Below, piece by piece: positions 59,140-64,000 of a stretch of DNA of 64,000 nucleotides. The stretch's first letter is position 1. Each line of letters begins with the position of its first letter. Below the pieces are notes generated by a model that worked only from the letters and a program-made list of their open reading frames with translations, was not told the DNA's origin and ran no database searches. The position numbers and the translations under genes are program-made. The DNA comes from Paraphysomonas bandaiensis (taxonomy: Eukaryota; Chrysophyceae), in NCBI GenBank assembly GCA_965644295.1, contig CBFFRP010000182.1:124001-188000 (forward strand), written 5' to 3'.

Positions 59140-60091
59140 CATACATACATACATACATACATACATACATACATACATACATACATACATACATACATAC
59201 ATACATACATACATACATACATACATACATACATACATACATACATACATACATACATACATACATACATACATACATACATACATACATACATACATAC
59301 ATACATACATACATACATACATACATACATACATACATACATACATACATACATACATACATACATACATACATACATACATACATACATACATACATAC
59401 ATACATACATACATACATACATACATACATACATACATACATACATACATACATACATACATACATACATACATACATACATACATACATACATACATAC
59501 ATACATACATACATACATACATACATACATACATACATACATACATACATACATACATACATACATACATACATACATACATACATACATACATACATAC
59601 ATACATACATACATACATACATTTACAAACATACATACATACATACATACATACATACATACATACATACATACATACATACATACATACATACATACAT
59701 ACATACAGACATACATACATACATACATACATACATACATACATACAGACATACATACAGACATACATACATACATACATACATACATACATACATACAT
59801 ACATACATACATACATACATACATACATACATACATACATACATACATACATACATACATACATACATACATACATACATACATACATACATACATACAT
59901 ACATACATACATACATACATACATACATACATACATACATACATACATACATACATACATACATACATACATACATACATACATACATACATACATACAT
60001 ACATACATACATACATACATACATACATACATACATACATACATACATACATACATACATACATACATACATACATACATACATACATACG

Positions 60092-60122
<31 letters not shown>

Positions 60123-60271
60123 CATACATACATACATACATACATACATACATACATACATACATACATACATACATACATACATACATACATACATACA
60201 TACATACATACATACATACATACATACATACATACATACATACATACATACATACATACATACATACATAC
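59140..60271. repeat. (ATAC)n array between the membrane protein and the ZCCHC10-like gene
   Basis: About 1.13 kb, nearly perfect. Interruptions are ATTTACAAAC near 59620, three ACAG units at 59706-59762, one ACGT near 60090 and one ATCAT slip near 60121. It abuts the 5' end of the membrane protein gene directly. Confidence 0.97.
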
Positions 60272-60390
60272 ATGGACTATAGCAATTGCTGTATTATTAA
60301 TAGGTCTCTGCATTATAAGTATTTTAATAATCCAATAACGGTAACCCCAATTCAGCCGCTTTACTCCACCTAGTGGACACTTTATCCTCA

Positions 60391-61223
60391 ATGAATTTTA
60401 ACTCCTCTCAGCAGAGGATGAACGCTAACTTCTCTAAACAGGTACACTCTGCTATATATTCACATACATACATACATACATGTATGTGTATAGCCTCTAC
60501 ACTTATATATATATTCTATATGCTCTATATCATGTATGTATGTATGTATACGTGTGTGTGCTCTATATACATCTATATACACTGATGTATATGTATGCAA
60601 TATGTGTGTATGCCATATATATGAGAGAGATACATACATATGTAGATACACATATATGCCTATATATACCTAACATATTGTGTTTATAGTTTAAGAGTCG
60701 ACGACAAGTAGAAAGTGAACCCAAAACAATGGTATGTCAGAAATGTCTTGGTGTGGGTCACTGGACATATCAATGCAAAGCCACACGAGCATATGTACAT
60801 CGAGAGTCACGATCGAAAGCTTTATTTGAAAATCAGGAGAAGGTTTTTAATTTAGATCTTCCTCCTGGGGAGACTAGAATTGAAAGTCCTACTGAGGAGA
60901 ATATTAAACATCTAAGAAAGAAGCGTCGCTTAGATAATGGACGACCGTCACGACGACGAAGGTCTCGATCTTCATCGTCCTCTTCTTCCTCATCGTCCTC
61001 TTCATCATCGTCTTCGTCCTCATCATCTTCTTCTTCATCATCATCTTCGTCCTCATCATCTTCTTCTTCGTCGTCCTCATCATCTTCTTCTTCGTCGTCG
61101 TCGTCATCGTCTTCTTCTTCTTCATCGTCTTCTTCTTCATCATCGTCTTCTTCCTCATCATCTTCTTCCTCTTATTCCAGTAGGTCGTCATCATCGAGTA
61201 GTTTTTCGTCAAGGAGTAGCTAG
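60391..61223 (+). CDS. ZCCHC10: CCHC zinc-knuckle protein with poly-Ser tail, ZCCHC10-like
   Basis: Exons 60391-60441 and 60690-61223; 194 codons. The zinc knuckle CQKCLGVGHWTYQC (C-x2-C-x4-H-x4-C) is followed by HRESRSKALF, as in ZCCHC10. A linker (LPPGETRIESPTEENIKHLR) and a basic patch (KKRRLDN, RPSRRRRSRS) precede about 65 almost uninterrupted Ser residues, then SRSSSSSFSSRSS. The Ser codons are mainly TCN/TCT trinucleotides (60970-61180), an imperfect microsatellite in the coding frame. ZCCHC10 is nuclear and RNA-linked in animals; its exact role is not settled. The 248-nt intron is rich in TATG/CATA repeats. Confidence 0.88.
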
Positions 61224-61427
61224 GTATTCGTACTAGTTTGTTGATGCCTATTAGTAATTTCACTGATGGACCATATCATTGTAGTATTAATGACAGTGTT
61301 ATGAAGGGTTATGTGTATTTCATACGGTACACAGTACAGGGTACAGGTTAACTACTCACCAATACACCACAACTGCGATTTCTGTTGTTGCTGTTATCTG
61401 CAATTTTACGACTACTATGTATTGCAG

Positions 61428-61462
61428 TAATGGCCATTACCATTAATGGTTACCAGGCCCTG
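61428..61462. mobile_element. Orphan hAT terminus
   Basis: 23 bp (61440-61462, ending in TTACCAGGCCCTG) are identical to the right end of the hAT remnant at 57940-57962, and TAATGGCCATTA precedes as there. No transposase sequence accompanies it. Confidence 0.65.
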
Positions 61463-61565
61463 AAGCAAAGTATTTACTTACGATACTATTATCCATTTTA
61501 CTATATATCTTAATGCTTCAATGCACGGTGGTTACAACTACTAACACATTATTGAATGTCTTTTT

Positions 61566-61890
61566 ATTTAGCAATAGGCGTTAAAAACTCGTTCCGATTT
61601 AGTGGCTAGTTGAATACTAGTCTACTAGTTAGACCTCTACCCATAACTAATCAGCACAAATTCTAGTATCCTACTATTTAACGCTACAGAAGCTGCTTGT
61701 GCGTCGCCGCAAGCACCAAGGTGCAACCACTTCCGTTCTTGATGTTGTGTGTGAGTTCGCCCTGCTCGTGTGTCTGAGGACTCACTGGCGCGTGTTGTCC
61801 GGGGGTCTCCCCTTGGGATAAGGTTCCGCCTGGCTCTGAGGTACCGGGTTCTGTATTAAGGTCCTGAGTGTACCGAGCACTAGATACTAA
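61566..61890 (-). mobile_element. LINE 3'-end copy (5'-truncated)
   Basis: Aligns to 25806-26110 of the large LINE in the same orientation. Both end at the same place (minus strand CGCCTATTGCTAAATAA). A 73-bp block (61668-61740) is identical, while the rest is clearly diverged. Only the 3'-UTR and the last coding stretch are present, as expected of a truncated reverse-transcribed copy. Confidence 0.85.
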
Positions 61891-62209
61891 CACATAAACA
61901 TTTCAAAATAATGAAACTATTACGACCTTATGTGAGCATATTCGTAGTTAGAAATAGGTAAATTTCCATCTATAAATCCTGTATATAGCTGCAGTTCTTT
62001 GCTGCAAAATATGTACACTATTTTAATGATATCCATAGCGGTAAGTCAAATATCTCTAGAAAATTATCAAAAGAATTCTATCTCAGTATTTTTATGAACA
62101 AAAACTTATTTCAGCATTATAAACCAGCAGTTCTACTGAGGAATGAATGTGAACTCATAGTATGAACAATTAGCTGCAGTGTTCAATTAATACAACCAAC
62201 ACCACCATT
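61891..62209. other. Intergenic region
   Basis: AT-rich 3' flank of the coiled-coil gene; no gene seen. Confidence 0.35.
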
Positions 62210-63373
62210 TCACGCAATATCAGCATCGTCATCGGAATACATGTCCTGCGTATCATCACTCTCAGGATCCATGCTTTCAATGCTACAGAGACTTGAGGTC
62301 CTTCTATCCCGTGCTCGACGAACTTCCGCTGTGGTGCTTGAGAGCTGCATCTGTAGCCGTCGCACAGTTTCTTCTAAAGTCTCGGATTTGTGCTTTTCAA
62401 CAAGAAGTTCACTCTCCAGTTGCTAAAACCAACATATTAGTACGGTATATTAGTACATGCGGAGTACCTCAATTCGTTTCATTGCGTATTCCTGGAGCTG
62501 CGACATTCGTGCAGACATTTCTTCGACCATTGCATTCGCTCTGCTTTCATATTCTTCATTCTTAGACTTCAGCTTTTTAATTTCTTCTTTGTGTTTAGCG
62601 GTCTTGTTGTACTCCTTTTCGCTGGTGTGCATGCGGTTGAGGTTCAGTGTGGATTCAAGTTCCGCAACCCGCTGGCATAAGATATCATTCATGAAAGCCC
62701 AGGATTGGTTTTCTTCAAGGCTCATTTTAGCACTTTCCAGAGATTGCGACATAGCCTTCTGCGTTTGAGTTAATGCACCATGAAGTGACATATTTTGTTC
62801 TTCCAATTCTGTCAATCGGCGCCGTAAATTGATTGTCTCTTCATCAGGTGTCGCAGCATCATACTGCGCTCGATTATCAGTATATTCTGATTTAAGCTTC
62901 TTACAGCGAACTGGTGTATTCTCTGGACTGAAGTCATCGTTAGCAGTTACATATCCTTCGATTATAGAGCTTCTTCTACTGGTCTCTGATTTGTATTGTG
63001 GTGTTGATTGTGTGGATGATTGAGACCCCTCATCTGATCGATCATGTGAGATTGATAACTCATTAAAGTCTTTCGTAAGATTTGATTCTGTATGACGTCT
63101 CTCATTTGGATTATTATTCTCTGTTTCATGTCGTTGTAATTTACATGACTTATGAGTGGCTGTAGTCACACATGGAGTGCCTGTATATGACTGTGTTTTC
63201 TTAAATGTACATTGAGAGGAATCAAAATACTTCATCTTTCTTCTTGTTCTTTTATTTTGATTGGTTCTTGTGTTGGATGGAGCAGATGTTGAATTTTCTG
63301 CTTTTTTCGATTGTTTTAATGCTTGCCATAACTTGAGTCGTTCGGCTCGTGTGAGTGTGGGAGAGGAGCTCAT
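62210..63373 (-). CDS. Coiled-coil protein of unknown function
   Basis: Exons 63373-62468 and 62422-62210; 372 codons (GTACTC donor, TTTTAG acceptor). The N-terminus SSSPTLTRAERLKLWQALKQ with SKKAEN resembles short basic leaders of cytoskeletal proteins. Residues ~40-170 are polar and Ser/Thr/Asn-rich. A coiled coil spans ~178-345 (INLRRRLTELEEQNMSLHGA, VAELESTLNLNRMHTSEKE, HKEEIKKLKSKNEEYESRAN, QLESELLVEKHKSETLEETV). The tail is acidic (SMDPESDDTQDMYSDDDADI). No enzyme motif. A structural or scaffold role is likely but unproven. Confidence 0.8.
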
Positions 63374-63900
63374 AGTTACTTATATAAGATCGTACAAGGT
63401 GTTATATATTATAGGATAGAAGATATATTCATTACAATATGAAATATAATGCAATATAATAGTTATCAAGTGATAGTTTATGTTCTATTGATTGCTTGGT
63501 GCATATATATATATATACACAGATGTCTCTATAGATCACTGCATTGATTGCATTGCAACAAACACTCGAATTAATTTCAACGGCCAGATTTCACATACAC
63601 AGCAACTTATGAAAGGTACACATATTACAAAATCGTGAAATATTGTGTCAGAACATCACAATATAAGGTTTTTTTCATAAAAGTGGTAGTTTATATATAG
63701 TCCCTAGGATTTTTTATTATAAAAACTCGATCATTGGAGGAATTTTAGGACATCCATACAATGTACGTCAGGATCTTAGAGGACATATTTGCTGTGTTGT
63801 TATGGTGCTTGCAAGCAGCAGTATGCATGCATGTATATATATGCATGTATCTCCACTAATCACAATATTATCATCCTATCTACTCATACTACTCTTCCAT
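63374..63900. other. Intergenic region upstream of the coiled-coil gene
   Basis: Divergent if the frame at 63901 is a gene. It has TATATATATA (63508-63518) and ATGCATGTATATATATGCATG (63827-63848 region) but no long ATAC array. Confidence 0.35.
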
Positions 63901-64000
63901 ATGAATAATATCCCTCTCTCACCATATATTGATCTTAATCAATCCTCTGTTGTCTCTGATGTTCTCCATATCTATCAAACAGGGTGTCCAGTCATACTAG
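63901..64000 (+). CDS. Possible start of a gene, cut by the window end
   Basis: ATG followed by 33 open codons to the window edge (NNIPLSPYIDLNQSSVVSDV, HIYQTGCPVIL). Composition is protein-like and the spacing fits the gene density here. No family recognised. Confidence 0.35.
   Translation, partial: MNNIPLSPYIDLNQSSVVSDVLHIYQTGCPVIL

Overview
This is nuclear DNA of a eukaryote, almost certainly unicellular or zoosporic. Nearly every gene is split by short introns (about 35-130 nt, a few longer) with GTATGT/GTAAGT donors and YAG acceptors. The products are typically eukaryotic: spliceosomal CWC27 and CWC25, NF-YC, a RhoGAP/FAM13 protein, IBA57, mitoribosomal mS35, DOLPP1, RNF32, an RBR ubiquitin ligase. 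A membrane hybrid histidine kinase and a secreted Ser-Pro-Thr repeat protein argue against an animal or land plant. The lineage cannot be fixed from sequence alone; a stramenopile, an ichthyosporean-like or a chytrid-like organism would all fit. Genes are dense and often head to head.

Layout. 1-2928: Ty1/copia element cut by the window edge, with its likely 3' LTR beyond. 3470-5090: amino acid transporter. 5440-11255: a dispersed host repeat interrupted by a 5546-bp segment (5616-11161) of bacterial character. That segment holds an 806-aa repeat protein, a HicA-like/DNA-binding pair, an mqsR-mqsA pair with operator palindromes, and a transposase pseudogene cut by the junction. An uninterrupted copy of the same host repeat at 47881-48009 acts as an 'empty site' and places the insertion to the base. 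11398-12673: Mutator-like transposase remnant. 14539-16242: secreted repeat protein. 18025-21328: FAM13-like RhoGAP. 21720-22304: small unknown protein. 23101-25421: CWC27. 25806-30241: LINE. 30542-31503: RsmG. 33162-33560: NF-YC. 34602-37857: hybrid histidine kinase. 38669-41622: CUE-PDZ-PX-VPS9 protein. 42316-43907: IBA57. 44299-45913: CWC25. 46117-46919: hAT element with an 8-bp target duplication. 48186-49884: RNF32. 50392-50742: LYR protein. 51465-52030: mS35. 52595-53719: RBR ligase. 55537-56306: DOLPP1. 57042-57962: second hAT remnant. 57991-59091: multi-pass membrane protein. 60391-61223: ZCCHC10-like. 61566-61890: LINE 3' end. 62210-63373: coiled-coil protein. A further gene may begin at 63901.

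How it fits together. The host genes are housekeeping: pre-mRNA splicing (CWC25, CWC27, probably ZCCHC10), organelle translation and iron-sulfur assembly (mS35, RsmG, IBA57, LYR protein), dolichol recycling (DOLPP1), and small-GTPase control (FAM13-like GAP, VPS9 GEF). The two striking features are the precisely delimited bacterial insert and the long ATAC/GTAT microsatellites. The long arrays mostly lie between the start codons of divergently transcribed genes, as if tied to bidirectional promoters. All gene models with introns were spliced by hand and keep one open frame; exon coordinates are given in each entry.
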